This document shows positions 41,062 to 49,786 of a stretch of DNA of 64,000 bases, piece by piece. Within the stretch, counting starts at the first letter, position 1; each line of letters opens with the position of its first letter. This DNA is from Polyangiaceae bacterium (GTDB taxonomy: Bacteria; Myxococcota_A; Polyangia; Polyangiales; Polyangiaceae): contig JABTUA010000001.1 in assembly GCA_015075635.1 (NCBI GenBank), positions 3,348,001 to 3,412,000 of the forward strand, given 5' to 3'. Made by a program: the position numbers and the translations under genes. The notes beneath the pieces are model-generated. The model had not been told where the DNA came from, searched no databases, and saw only the letters and a list, made by a program, of their open reading frames with translations.

Positions 41062-42537
41062 ATGCGCCACGCGCTCCGGCGGATCCTGTGGATCGTGCCG
41101 ACGCTGTTCGTCATCTCGCTCGGGCTGTTCTGGCTTCTGTCCGCGGCCTTGCTCGCCGAGCCGGGCGCTGGCAACGCTACCCCGCGCTTCTTGAACATGC
41201 GCCCCTCCAGCGTGCGGGACCTGGCGCTCGGCGCGATGCGCAGCGTCGCTGCCGACGACGACAACGCGACTCTGGCACGGCAAGAGCTCGTCCGTCTCGG
41301 CGGCGCCGCGCTGCCCCACGTGCTGCCGGCACTCGACTCGCTCGACCCGCGCGGCCGGTCCCGGGTGGCGCTGGCCCTTGCCCCCGTGGGGAAGCGCATG
41401 AACGTCGGCAGCGCGGAGGAGCGCGGCTCACCGGAAGCAGCCGTGCTGTTCTGGACGCGCTTCTGGCAGGACCGTGCCATCGAGTTTCGGCCGGCGGTGG
41501 TCAAGCGCGCGGTCGCGCGCCTGGCGGAGAAGTCCACCACGGGAAGGCGCGAGGACGTCCAGCAGCTCGACACGTTCGCGTTGCCCGAGTTGCTCGGCAG
41601 CATGCCGCCGGTGGACGGCCCGGAAGACGTCAAACGCGTGACTCGCTTGGCAGCGGCGGCCGCGCGCATCACCGACCGACCCGGGCGCGTCCCGAAGGAC
41701 GCCAGCGTGGAGGAGACTCGGGCGATCGTGCGATCGTGGCAGAGCTGGTGGCTCGAGCACCGCTCGAGCTACGTCACCCACGACGGCGCGGAGCGCGTGC
41801 TGGCGATGGTGAGCGAGACCCAATACGGGCGCTGGGCACAAGGTGCCGCCGTCAACCGGCTGGGAGTCAGCTCAGGCGGCGAGCCGGTGCTCGATCTCTT
41901 GGCCGCCAAGGCGCCGCTCACCGGCTGGCTCTTGCTCGTGGGGCTCACCGGCGGCTGGTTGGTCGGAATCGTCACAGGACTCGTGGGCGCCGCCCGCGCG
42001 CACCGCCCGCCGGACTTCTTGACCAGCGCCGTCGCCGTGCCCATCGCGGCCTTGCCGGTCACGCTCGGCGCGGTCTGGGTTGCGCCCGGCGACGCGCCCA
42101 GAGCCGCGCACGTCGCGGCAGCGCTGCTGATGATCTTGGCCTCCGCGGGGCTGGTCTCGCGCTATCAGCGCAGCGCCACCCGCGTGACGCTGGATCAGGA
42201 GTACACGCGCACCGCCCGGGCTTTCGGCGCGAGCCCATGGCGCCTGGCGCGCTGGAGCTTTCGGGCCTCGAGCGCCGCGGCGCTGTCGCTCGCTGGCTCT
42301 CACCTGCCCCAGCTGGTCACCGCCGCATTCGTGCTCGAGCACGCATTCGGCCTGAATGGCGTTGCCGCGACCACGCTCCACGCCGTCGCCGCGCGCGACG
42401 TTCCCTGGCTCATGGCGGTGTCACTCTGTCTGGCAGCGACTCTCTCCTTGACCCAGATCTGGAGCGACGCGCTCATGGGTGTCCTGGATCCACGCGTCCG
42501 TCTCGGGTTCTTGCGCAAGCGAGGCGCGGCGGAATGA
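41062..42537 (+). CDS. ABC transporter permease, DppB-like, with a large inserted domain
   Basis: 491 aa, longer than the 300-340 aa of typical DppB/OppB. The N-terminus is normal (LRRILWIVPTLFVISLGLFWL). Residues about 40-280 are an insert that includes a helical, HEAT-like stretch (QELVRLGGAALPHVLPALDS). The permease core follows with five helices and the EAA-type loop YTRTARAFGASPWRLARWSF. It ends LGFLRKRG. It overlaps the DppC-like gene by four bases. No substrate-binding protein or ATPase gene is adjacent. Confidence 0.85.
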   Translation: MRHALRRILWIVPTLFVISLGLFWLLSAALLAEPGAGNATPRFLNMRPSSVRDLALGAMRSVAADDDNATLARQELVRLGGAALPHVLPALDSLDPRGRSRVALALAPVGKRMNVGSAEERGSPEAAVLFWTRFWQDRAIEFRPAVVKRAVARLAEKSTTGRREDVQQLDTFALPELLGSMPPVDGPEDVKRVTRLAAAAARITDRPGRVPKDASVEETRAIVRSWQSWWLEHRSSYVTHDGAERVLAMVSETQYGRWAQGAAVNRLGVSSGGEPVLDLLAAKAPLTGWLLLVGLTGGWLVGIVTGLVGAARAHRPPDFLTSAVAVPIAALPVTLGAVWVAPGDAPRAAHVAAALLMILASAGLVSRYQRSATRVTLDQEYTRTARAFGASPWRLARWSFRASSAAALSLAGSHLPQLVTAAFVLEHAFGLNGVAATTLHAVAARDVPWLMAVSLCLAATLSLTQIWSDALMGVLDPRVRLGFLRKRGAAE

Positions 42538-43430
42538 GACGGCTCGCGGTGCGCATCGCGTCGACCCTGCTCGCGCTCTTGGTCCTCTTGGCAGTGTTCG
42601 CCGACCTGATCGCCTCCGACGCGCCGATTCTGGCCCGCTACCGCGGCAGCTGGCTGGTGCTGCCGGTGGTCACCGAGCCGGCGCTGTTGGCACGCATCGA
42701 CCGGGCCGAGCTGGAGCAAGGCGGCGTGATTTGGGCGCCGCTGCGCGCCAGCCCGACGCGCGACGCCGCCACGCCGCAGAGCGGGACCCAGCGTTGGGCG
42801 CAAACCGTGCACGGCGCTCGCAGCGTCGTCGTGACCACGCTCGGCGTGCTCGCCCTGGCGCTGGCGCTGGGGGTGCCGATCGGCGCCCTGGCGGGGCGCG
42901 GCAACTTCGCCGACGCCCTGCTCAGCCGCGCGGTCGAGCTGACGGGCGCCCTCCCTTCGTTGATCTTGGTCGCGGCGCTGCAGGCCGGACGGGTCGCGCC
43001 GAGCTGGCTCGCGTTCGTGGTGATACTCGGGGCGCTGCGAGGGGTCGAGGTCGCCAGGCTGGTCCGTGGCGAGGTGTTGCGCGTCAGCGGCACGGAGTTC
43101 GTGCTGGCCGCGCGCGCCCTGGGTGGTTCCCCGCTTCGCGTAGTGGTGCGTCACGTCTTGCCTCACGTCTGGGGACCGGTGATCGTCAACGCGACCTTCG
43201 GCGCCGCCGCAGTGGTCGCGCTCGAAGCTGCGCTTTCGTTCGTGGGGCTCGGCCTGCCCGACCCGGTCCCGAGCTGGGGACGATTGCTCGGCCAGGTCGG
43301 CAGCGCCGGCGCCTGGCCCCTGCTCGGTCCTGCTGCCGGCATTCTCGGCACCACCGTCTGCCTGTACGTGGTCGCCGACTTCCTCGACGATCGCGTGTCC
43401 GCGCGCCGCGGCGCAGCGAGTCGGGTCTGA
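42534..43430 (+). CDS. ABC transporter permease, DppC-like
   Basis: 298 aa. The first membrane helix (LLALLVLLAVFADLIASDAP) is followed by a periplasmic segment and five more helices. The EAA loop EFVLAARALGGSPLRVVVRHVLP binds an ATPase, and ALSFVGLGLPDPVPSWGRLL is the DppC/OppC signature. With the preceding gene it makes the membrane part of a peptide/nickel-type ABC importer. Partner genes must lie elsewhere. The ATG overlaps the stop of the first permease gene. Confidence 0.9.
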   Translation: MRRLAVRIASTLLALLVLLAVFADLIASDAPILARYRGSWLVLPVVTEPALLARIDRAELEQGGVIWAPLRASPTRDAATPQSGTQRWAQTVHGARSVVVTTLGVLALALALGVPIGALAGRGNFADALLSRAVELTGALPSLILVAALQAGRVAPSWLAFVVILGALRGVEVARLVRGEVLRVSGTEFVLAARALGGSPLRVVVRHVLPHVWGPVIVNATFGAAAVVALEAALSFVGLGLPDPVPSWGRLLGQVGSAGAWPLLGPAAGILGTTVCLYVVADFLDDRVSARRGAASRV

Positions 43431-43454
43431 AGCCTTGCGAATCCGGGCGCCTCG

Positions 43455-44114
43455 ATGAATATTGCACGCCCCATGGCGTTGAAAGCGGTCACCGAGCGGG
43501 ATTTCGAGCAGGAAGTGCTGGCGAGCGAGCTCCCGGTCCTGCTCGAGTTCGGCGCCGAGTGGTGCGGGCCGTGCAAGGTCGTCGCGCCGGAGCTCGAGGC
43601 TCTGGCTCGGGAGCTCGAAGGCAAGGCGAAGGTGGTCAGCGTGGACATCGACCGCTCACCGATGCTGGCGCGCGAGATGGGCGTACAGTCGGTCCCCACC
43701 TTCGTGGTGTTTCACCAAGGCAGGCCGGCGAATGGTCGCGTCGGCGCGCTGAAGAAAGCCCAGCTCCGGGAGATGATCGAGCCCTTCTTGCCGCGCGCGG
43801 CGGGCGCGCTCAAGCCCGAGGAGGTCGGAGCGCTCCTGGCGCGCCGGCAGGTCAGCGCGGTCGACACGCGAGAAGCCGCAGCCTTCGCCCGAGCGCACCT
43901 CCCCGGTGCGGTCAACATGCCGATCGAGGAGATCCGCACCCGGCTCGCAGAGCTGCACATGTTGCCCGGCGCGCCCGTGCTGTACTGCCGCAGCGGGGAC
44001 AAGACCAAGGAGCTGGCGGCGGAGCTCGCGGCACAAGGCATGCCGGTGAGCTTCCTGGACGGCGGGCTTCTGGCGTGGGAGGCGGCGTCGCTGCCGGTGG
44101 AGCGCCCGGATTAG
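43455..44114 (+). CDS. Thioredoxin-rhodanese fusion protein
   Basis: 219 aa, cytoplasmic. Residues about 10-110 are a thioredoxin domain with the active site WCGPC (36-40) and the cis-Pro motif VQSVPTFVVF. Residues about 120-215 are a rhodanese domain: VDTREAAAFARAHLPGAVNM and the active-site loop YCRSGDK with Cys178. Both redox and sulfurtransferase residues are intact, so it could move persulfide sulfur and reduce it. Its stop overlaps that of larC (convergent) by four bases. An alternative ATG (MALKAV) lies six codons in. Confidence 0.92.
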   Translation: MNIARPMALKAVTERDFEQEVLASELPVLLEFGAEWCGPCKVVAPELEALARELEGKAKVVSVDIDRSPMLAREMGVQSVPTFVVFHQGRPANGRVGALKKAQLREMIEPFLPRAAGALKPEEVGALLARRQVSAVDTREAAAFARAHLPGAVNMPIEEIRTRLAELHMLPGAPVLYCRSGDKTKELAAELAAQGMPVSFLDGGLLAWEAASLPVERPD

Positions 44115-45472
44115 ATCTTCGTGAGCGCCGCGCGCAAGGCCTCGGCCAGGACCTCGCGCACCGGGACGCCAGCGCCCTGGGCCGCACGCGCGCAGGCGTC
44201 GAACTCGGGCTTGACCTGCGGCGGACCGTAGGGCCCTTCGCTGATCTTGACCGGAATGGGGCCGAACCTCGTCTCCACTTCGAGCATGCGGCGGGGGCGC
44301 TCGAGTCGGTTGGCGTCGGTCCAGCGCACGCCGATGGTGCTGGTCTCGCGCAAGAGCACCTCGGCCACGCGCGTCTCGGAGCCGCGCTCGGCGAGGGCCG
44401 AGAGCGTGAGTCCCGGTCGCCCCTTCTTCATCGTGATCGGCACCGCCCAGGCGTCCCGCGCGCCGGCCGCGAGGAGCGCCGTCAACGCGTGTGCCGCCAG
44501 CTCGCCGGTCATGTCGTCGACGTTGCACTCGACCAGCACGTGGCCGCCGCCGTCCGGCGTGCGCGCGGGGGGAGCGCCGAGCACGACCCGGAGCGCGTTC
44601 GGCCGGTCGGGCAGCTCGCGGGACCCCTTGCCCCAGCCGATGCGCTCCGGCGAGAGCTCCGGCCAGCGGGCGAAGCGCTCGGCGACCGCACCGACGATGG
44701 CGGCGCCCGTCGGCGTCACCAGCTCCGCGTCGATGCCCGCGTCGTAGGTCGGCACGCCGCGCAGGCACTCGACGGTGGCCGGCGCGGGCAGGGGCAACAC
44801 GCCGTGCCGACAGGTGACCGAGCCGCGCCCCATCGGCAGCGGGCTCGAGACCACGCTCGCGCCGATGTGGGCGATGCAGGCGGCCGCGCCCACCACGTCG
44901 ACGATGGCGTCCACGGCGCCGACCTCGTGGAAGTGCACGCTCGCGACCGGCACGCGGTGCACGCGCGCCTCGGCCTCGGCCAGGCGGAGGAAGATCCGGC
45001 GCGCCAGCGCCTCGACGCCGGGGTCGAGCCCCGCGCGCTGGATCAGCTGGTCGATCTCCGAATGGGTCCGCTCGCGTCCCTGCGGGTCGAACTCCACGTC
45101 GAGCGCCGTTGCTCCGATGGCGCCGGCCATCCTGGGGTGCGCTGAGACGCGGACACCCGGGATCCCGAGCCGTTCGACGGCGTCGTGTACGACTCCGAGC
45201 GGCACGCCGAGATCGATCAGCGCGGCCACGGTCATGTCCCCGGCGATCCCGGCGAAAGCGTCGAGGAACAGCGTCTTGCCGGTCCCCATCCCGCGGGCGA
45301 GCGGCTCGTGCTCGTGCTCGTGTCCGTGCTCGTGTCCGTGCTCGTGTCCGTGCTCGTGCTCGTGCTCGTGTCCGTGCTCGTGCTCGTGCTCGTGTCCGTG
45401 TCCGTGCTCGTGCTCGTGCTCGTGTCCGTGTCCGTGTCCGTGTCCGTGTCCGTGTCCGTGTCCGCCGCTCAC
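44111..45472 (-). CDS. larC: LarC, nickel insertion into the pincer cofactor, with a poly-His N-terminus
   Basis: 453 aa. LarC puts nickel into the pyridinium pincer cofactor used by lactate racemase and related enzymes. The core starts at KTLFLDAFAGIAGDM, the conserved LarC N-terminus, and contains VHFHEVGAVDAIVDVVGA, TPTGAAIV and ECNVDDMTGE. Ahead of it, residues 5-56 are 26 uninterrupted His-Gly/His-Glu pairs that probably bind nickel. The start is the GTG that overlaps the larB stop (GTGA); the long frame continuing upstream lies inside larB and is rejected. No larA or larE is in the window. Confidence 0.92.
   Translation of the reverse strand: MSGGHGHGHGHGHGHGHEHEHEHGHGHEHEHEHGHEHEHEHGHEHGHEHGHEHEHEPLARGMGTGKTLFLDAFAGIAGDMTVAALIDLGVPLGVVHDAVERLGIPGVRVSAHPRMAGAIGATALDVEFDPQGRERTHSEIDQLIQRAGLDPGVEALARRIFLRLAEAEARVHRVPVASVHFHEVGAVDAIVDVVGAAACIAHIGASVVSSPLPMGRGSVTCRHGVLPLPAPATVECLRGVPTYDAGIDAELVTPTGAAIVGAVAERFARWPELSPERIGWGKGSRELPDRPNALRVVLGAPPARTPDGGGHVLVECNVDDMTGELAAHALTALLAAGARDAWAVPITMKKGRPGLTLSALAERGSETRVAEVLLRETSTIGVRWTDANRLERPRRMLEVETRFGPIPVKISEGPYGPPQVKPEFDACARAAQGAGVPVREVLAEALRAALTKI
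45305..45460. repeat. Hexanucleotide repeat encoding the LarC His tail
   Basis: 156 bases made of units CCGTGT and CTCGTG in mixed order, read on the minus strand as CAC-GGA/CAC-GAG codons. Eight of the units at the larB side are nearly pure CCGTGT. The repeat stays in frame, and a unit gain or loss would change the number of His residues by one without breaking the gene. Confidence 0.9.
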
Positions 45473-46236
45473 GCTGCGCCTCGCTCCCCGGCGTTGACCA
45501 AACGCAGGACCGCCATCGCGGCGCCGAAGCCGTTGTCGATGTTGACCACCGTCACCCCCGAAGCGCAGCCGGTGAGCATGCCGAAGAGCGCGGTCAGCCC
45601 GCCGAACGCCACGCCGTAGCCGACCGAGGTGGGCACGGCCACGATGGGGCCCCGCACCAGCCCACCGACGACGCTGGGCAGCGCGCCCTCCATCCCCGCC
45701 ACCACGATCACGGCGGGAGCGTCCCTGAGCGCGGGCAGCTCGCCGAAGATGCGGTGGATCCCGGCCACCCCGACGTCGAACACGCGCTCGAAGGGGATGC
45801 CGGCCATGCGCAGCGTCTCCGCGGCCTCCTCGGCCACGGGCAGATCGCTGGTACCGGCAGTGACGATGGCCACGGGTCGCCCCGGTCGCGCCACCACCGG
45901 CTGGCTCTCGTGGGAGAGCACGCGCGCAGTCGGCGCGTGGCGAAGCTCCGGGACACGCGCCAGGATCTCCGGCACTTTCTCCGGGTCCACGCGCGTGACC
46001 AGGACGTTCTGGCCCGCTTCGATCAGCCGACGGGCGATGCCGGCGATCTGCTCGGCAGTCTTGGCCTGACCGAGGATCACCTCCGCCATGCCCATGCGCA
46101 GCGCGCGGTGGTGATCGACCCGGGCGAAGCCCAGGTCGGAGAAGGGTAGATGCTCGAGCTCGCGCACGGCAGCACCGACGTCGGTCTCGCCGGCGCGTAC
46201 GCGCTCGAGCAGGGCTTTGAGCCGATCCGGGTCCAT
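45469..46236 (-). CDS. larB: LarB, pincer-cofactor precursor carboxylase/hydrolase
   Basis: 255 aa. LarB carboxylates the pyridinium ring of NaAD and releases AMP in the first step of nickel-pincer cofactor synthesis. The C-terminal half has the PurE-like fold motifs AIVTAGTSDLPVAEEAAETL, VVAGMEGALPSVVGGLV, VPTSVGYGVAFGGLTALFGM and VVNIDNGFGAAM. The N-terminal half has DLGFARVDHHRALR. The length is typical. It overlaps larC by four bases and is divergent from the small membrane protein gene. Confidence 0.92.
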   Translation of the reverse strand: MDPDRLKALLERVRAGETDVGAAVRELEHLPFSDLGFARVDHHRALRMGMAEVILGQAKTAEQIAGIARRLIEAGQNVLVTRVDPEKVPEILARVPELRHAPTARVLSHESQPVVARPGRPVAIVTAGTSDLPVAEEAAETLRMAGIPFERVFDVGVAGIHRIFGELPALRDAPAVIVVAGMEGALPSVVGGLVRGPIVAVPTSVGYGVAFGGLTALFGMLTGCASGVTVVNIDNGFGAAMAVLRLVNAGERGAA

Positions 46237-46304
46237 CGAGTCCGGCAGTCATAGTGCACGACCCCGCCTGCGTCGACCGCGGCCGATGACGGCAGCGGGC
46301 CGGC

Positions 46305-46877
46305 GTGCAATCCTCCGGCGCCGTGCCCGCGCCCGCCGCGCCCTTCTTCGGATTCTTGCTCGGGGCGGCCTTCGCGTGGGTCGCCTCGGAGGAGCTCACG
46401 CGCGACGGCGGCGTCGCCTCGCGCACCCTGACCGTGATCGCCTTGTTCGGCCTCCTGGTCTACGCCCCCATCGCCGGGTACCTCTTGGCCTTCGCCCCCG
46501 ACTGGTCGTACGGGTACGTGATCGACAGCCAGCGCCTGCCGAGCGCGGTGGACACGGCTTGGGTGCTGCTCGACGCCGCGAGCGTGCCCGCGGGCTTCGC
46601 CCGCGCGGCTCGTCACGCCCGCATGAAGCGCAGCGGGCCCATCGTGCGCCTGATCGCCTTGCCCGCCGTCATCGCGTTCGGGCTGGTGCTCGCAGTGCTG
46701 CCACGCCTCGGCGTCCACGCGACCTACGCGCAGTACCATGGGGACTTCGGCACGCGCCCAGTCTCCGGCAGCCCGCTCGGCTTCGCGCTGCTCTCGATGA
46801 CGCTGATCTTGCTGGCCGGGACGGCGGTGACCGTGGTCTGGCTCAGGCGCTCGAGTCGCGCAGCTCGCCGCGATTGA
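46305..46877 (+). CDS. Small integral membrane protein, unknown
   Basis: 190 aa from a GTG. Four hydrophobic helices: FFGFLLGAAFAWVAS, LTVIALFGLLVYAPIAGYLL, LIALPAVIAFGLVLAVLP, and GFALLSMTLILLAGTAVTVV. A Tyr-rich loop follows the second (DWSYGYVID). No recognised family. It starts 68 bases from larB on the other strand, and PmbA follows 38 bases later. Confidence 0.65.
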   Translation: MQSSGAVPAPAAPFFGFLLGAAFAWVASEELTRDGGVASRTLTVIALFGLLVYAPIAGYLLAFAPDWSYGYVIDSQRLPSAVDTAWVLLDAASVPAGFARAARHARMKRSGPIVRLIALPAVIAFGLVLAVLPRLGVHATYAQYHGDFGTRPVSGSPLGFALLSMTLILLAGTAVTVVWLRRSSRAARRD

Positions 46878-46915
46878 CTCTGGCCCGAGGTCCCTGCCAG
46901 GCTCCGACCCGCCGA

Positions 46916-48280
46916 ATGAGGAACGACGACCGCGAAGAGCTGCTCGCCCTGGCCACGGGACTGGTGGAGCGAGCCCGCGCGCTCGGCGCCGACGTAGCAG
47001 AGGTCACGGCCCGCGCCGGCTGGGAGCTCAGCGCCAAGGTCCGACTCGGGGAGCCGGAGCTGGTGGAGGAAGCCGGCCATCGCGGCGTCTCGCTCAGGGT
47101 CATCAAGCAGCAGCGCGTCGCGGTGACCTCCACCAGCGATCTGTCCGAGGCGGGTCTCGCCCGCTGCGTGAGCGACGCCTTGATGCTCGCCGAGCTGTCC
47201 GAGCCGGACCCGTTCGCAGGGCCCGCCGATCCCGCCGACCTCGCGCCCCGCCCGTACCCGGATCTCGACCTGTTCGACCCGGCCGTGGCGGAGATCACCG
47301 CCGACGTCGCCGTCGAGCGGGCGACCCGGGCGGAGCGGGCGGCCCTCGACTTCGACCCGCGCATCACGCTGAGCGAAGGCGCGACGTTCTCCCGCACCGT
47401 GGGCTCGAGCGCCCGGGTCATCTCCAACGGGTTCTCCGGCGCGCAGCGCGGCTCGTACGCGTCGCTGGTGGTCTCGCCCGTGGCGGAGGACGAAGGCGGC
47501 AAGCGCCGCCGCGGCTTCCACTGGAGCGCCCGTCGCCACGTCGCCGAGCTGGACGACGACACCGCGGTCGGTCGCGAGGCCGCCCGCCGGACGCTCGCCA
47601 AGCTCGGCGCGCGCAAGGTCCCCACCTGCGAAGCCCCCATCGTCTTCGACCCCGACGTCGCTCGGTCCCTCATCGGCACCTTCGCCGGCTGCATCATGGG
47701 CGGGAGCATCTGGAGAAAGTCCAGCTACCTGGTCGGCCGCGAGGGCAGCAGCGTCGCCAGCCCGCTGGTGACGCTGATCGACGACCCGCTGATCCCCCGC
47801 GCCCCCGGCTCGCGCCCCTACGACGGCGAGGGACTGCCGTCGCGGCGCAACGTGGTCGTGGACGGCGGCGTGCTCCGCACCTATCTCCTGGACTGCTACA
47901 GCGCGCGTAAGCTCGGCTCGAAGAGCACCGGCAGCGCCGCCGTTTCCGGCGGCTCGATCGGACCGAGCACCAGCAACTTCATCCTCTCGCCGGGACAGCT
48001 GAGCCGCGAGGAGCTGATCGCCAGCACCGAGCGCGGGCTGTACGTGACGGAGATGATGGGCTTCGGGTTCAACGCCATCACCGGCGATTATTCGCGGGGA
48101 GCGTCCGGGTTCTGGATCGAGAACGGCAAGCTGACCTTCCCCGTCAGCGAGGTGACCGTCTCGTCGAACCTCGACGCCATGCTGAAGAACATCGACGCCG
48201 TGGCCAACGATCTCGAGCTCAAGACCAGCACCGCCGCGCCGACGTTCCGCGTGTCGAAGATGACCATCGCGGGAACGTGA
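46916..48280 (+). CDS. pmbA: PmbA/TldE-type metallopeptidase-family protein
   Basis: 454 aa. TldD/PmbA family: in E. coli TldD and TldE (PmbA) form a protease that matures microcin B17 and degrades CcdA. Visible family text: SLRVIKQQRVAVTSTSDLSE, FAGCIMGGSIWRKSSYLVGR, DGEGLPSRRNVVVDGGVLRT, LLDCYSARKLGSKSTGSA and GFNAITGDYSRGASGFWIEN. The HExxxH zinc motif of TldD is not present, so this is the PmbA-type subunit. A tldD gene is not in the window. The ATG at 46916 is preferred; the frame remains open far upstream. Confidence 0.92.
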   Translation: MRNDDREELLALATGLVERARALGADVAEVTARAGWELSAKVRLGEPELVEEAGHRGVSLRVIKQQRVAVTSTSDLSEAGLARCVSDALMLAELSEPDPFAGPADPADLAPRPYPDLDLFDPAVAEITADVAVERATRAERAALDFDPRITLSEGATFSRTVGSSARVISNGFSGAQRGSYASLVVSPVAEDEGGKRRRGFHWSARRHVAELDDDTAVGREAARRTLAKLGARKVPTCEAPIVFDPDVARSLIGTFAGCIMGGSIWRKSSYLVGREGSSVASPLVTLIDDPLIPRAPGSRPYDGEGLPSRRNVVVDGGVLRTYLLDCYSARKLGSKSTGSAAVSGGSIGPSTSNFILSPGQLSREELIASTERGLYVTEMMGFGFNAITGDYSRGASGFWIENGKLTFPVSEVTVSSNLDAMLKNIDAVANDLELKTSTAAPTFRVSKMTIAGT

Positions 48281-48283
48281 CAG

Positions 48284-49711
48284 TCAGTCGGCCAAGGCGT
48301 TGGGGGCGCCGGGCGACGCACCGGGAGCCGCGTGGTGCCCGAACCCACTCGCGTCGTCGTCCAGCGTCCAGGTCTTGCGGCGCGCCACGCTGACGCCCGC
48401 CTTCGGCTTCGGCAGCGCCGGGAACTTGCTGATCAGCTGACCCCCGGCGCGCAGCGCCAGGGCCTCCCCGCTGTTGGAAAGGCCGTTCTTGCCGAGGGCG
48501 GGCACTCTGAGGAGCTTGGTACCCTGGGCGGGCGCCGGGTCGGAGCTGCTCGCGGGATCGTAGTCGTCGCGAACGATCAGCGCGAAGCTGCCGGGGGCGA
48601 GCACGAAGGCCGGGAGCTCGACCTTTCCGCCACCGTCTTCGAGCGAGAGCGTGGACAGCTCCACCGGGATCGTGCCGTCGTTGTAGAGCTCGACCCACTC
48701 CTGCGCTGGCTCGGCACCCAGCGGATTGGCGAACACCTCGCTCAAGACGACGTGCGGCAGCGCCGGCCCGGTGGTGAGCAGCAGCTGACCTCGCGACAGC
48801 TCGGCGAAGGCATCGCGGACCCAATACGAGACGAGCTCGGTCGAGTTGGGCGCGAGCCCTCGCAGCACGAGCTTCCCGCCAGGGTCGAGCGGCTCGAGCC
48901 AAGCCCCGGGCTCGCCCGAGACGGACCAGAGCGTCGCGGCCTCGGGCGCACGGACGACCGCGCGATCGTCGGCCACCGCGATGCAACCGGGACCGAACGG
49001 CAGCTCCGGCCCTGCACAGTCGAGGGGCGCCGGCTGCACATGCGCCGCCGCGGCCGACAGCGCCGCCGGCTCGAGCGAGCGTCCGAGGACCGCGAGCGGC
49101 GGCACGAGCGGCTCCGCCTGAGTCACGCCTGCGCTGGCCCTGAGGCTCACGCAGCCGCTCCCCGGCTCGGGCGCGGCCCAGACCGGCTGATGTCCCGGCT
49201 CCAGGAGGGCCTCCTCCGCTCCCGCGACGCTCGGAGCGAGCTCGCCGCAGAACAGCCAGAATTCGGCGGAGCCGCCGGCGTCGAGCGGCGGCCAAACCCG
49301 CCCGAGAGGTGGCGCAGCGTCCGCGACCACCTCGAGCCGGGCGATCAGCCCGAGCTCGGGGCTGGCCACGCTGTACACCTCGGCTGGCGCCAGGACCGAG
49401 AGCGGGCTCAGCACGAGACTGTCGGCGTCCAGCCAGCTCTGCGCCGAGACGATGCGCGCGCTCAGCGTCTTGGGCAGCTCGCGCTCTCGGAGCTTGCGCA
49501 GGTGGTATTCGGACAGCTCGCCCCGGATCACGAGCGCCTCCTCGTCGGGCGGCGTCAGGAAGAAGCGCGAGACCGGCTGGATGCGCCCGGCCTGCTCCGG
49601 CGGCTCCACGCTCAACGTGAACGGCGGAGCGGCGGAAGGAGGTTCCCGCTCCGGCAAGGGCGCACGGCACGCCCAGAGACACCCCAGGCACAGCAACGGA
49701 AAGCGACGCAT
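48284..49711 (-). CDS. Lamin-tail-domain lipoprotein
   Basis: 475 aa. The signal peptide MRRFPLLCLGCLWAC ends in a lipobox. The middle is Ala/Pro/Leu-rich beta-type sequence of Ig-like character. Residues about 325-440 look like a lamin-tail domain: VVLSEVFANPLGAEPAQEWV, ELYNDGTIPVELSTLSLEDG, and GSFALIVRD. Such domains occur on bacterial surface proteins and may bind other proteins or the envelope. The ATG at 49711 gives the clean lipoprotein start. Confidence 0.8.
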   Translation of the reverse strand: MRRFPLLCLGCLWACRAPLPEREPPSAAPPFTLSVEPPEQAGRIQPVSRFFLTPPDEEALVIRGELSEYHLRKLRERELPKTLSARIVSAQSWLDADSLVLSPLSVLAPAEVYSVASPELGLIARLEVVADAAPPLGRVWPPLDAGGSAEFWLFCGELAPSVAGAEEALLEPGHQPVWAAPEPGSGCVSLRASAGVTQAEPLVPPLAVLGRSLEPAALSAAAAHVQPAPLDCAGPELPFGPGCIAVADDRAVVRAPEAATLWSVSGEPGAWLEPLDPGGKLVLRGLAPNSTELVSYWVRDAFAELSRGQLLLTTGPALPHVVLSEVFANPLGAEPAQEWVELYNDGTIPVELSTLSLEDGGGKVELPAFVLAPGSFALIVRDDYDPASSSDPAPAQGTKLLRVPALGKNGLSNSGEALALRAGGQLISKFPALPKPKAGVSVARRKTWTLDDDASGFGHHAAPGASPGAPNALAD

Positions 49712-49786
49712 GAGCTGCCTGTCGGTCGGGTCGAGGCGCGAGTTGCGGACTGATTTCCCGAGCCCCGATGTGATACACGGAGAGCC

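Noticed and set aside
42479..45145. Long plus-strand frame of nearly 900 codons
   Set aside because: It runs through the DppC-like permease, thioredoxin-rhodanese and larC genes in another frame, and is not protein-like.
45473..46426. N-terminal extension of larC to about 771 codons
   Set aside because: The extra part is larB in another frame; the GTG at 45472 overlapping the larB stop gives a normal start.
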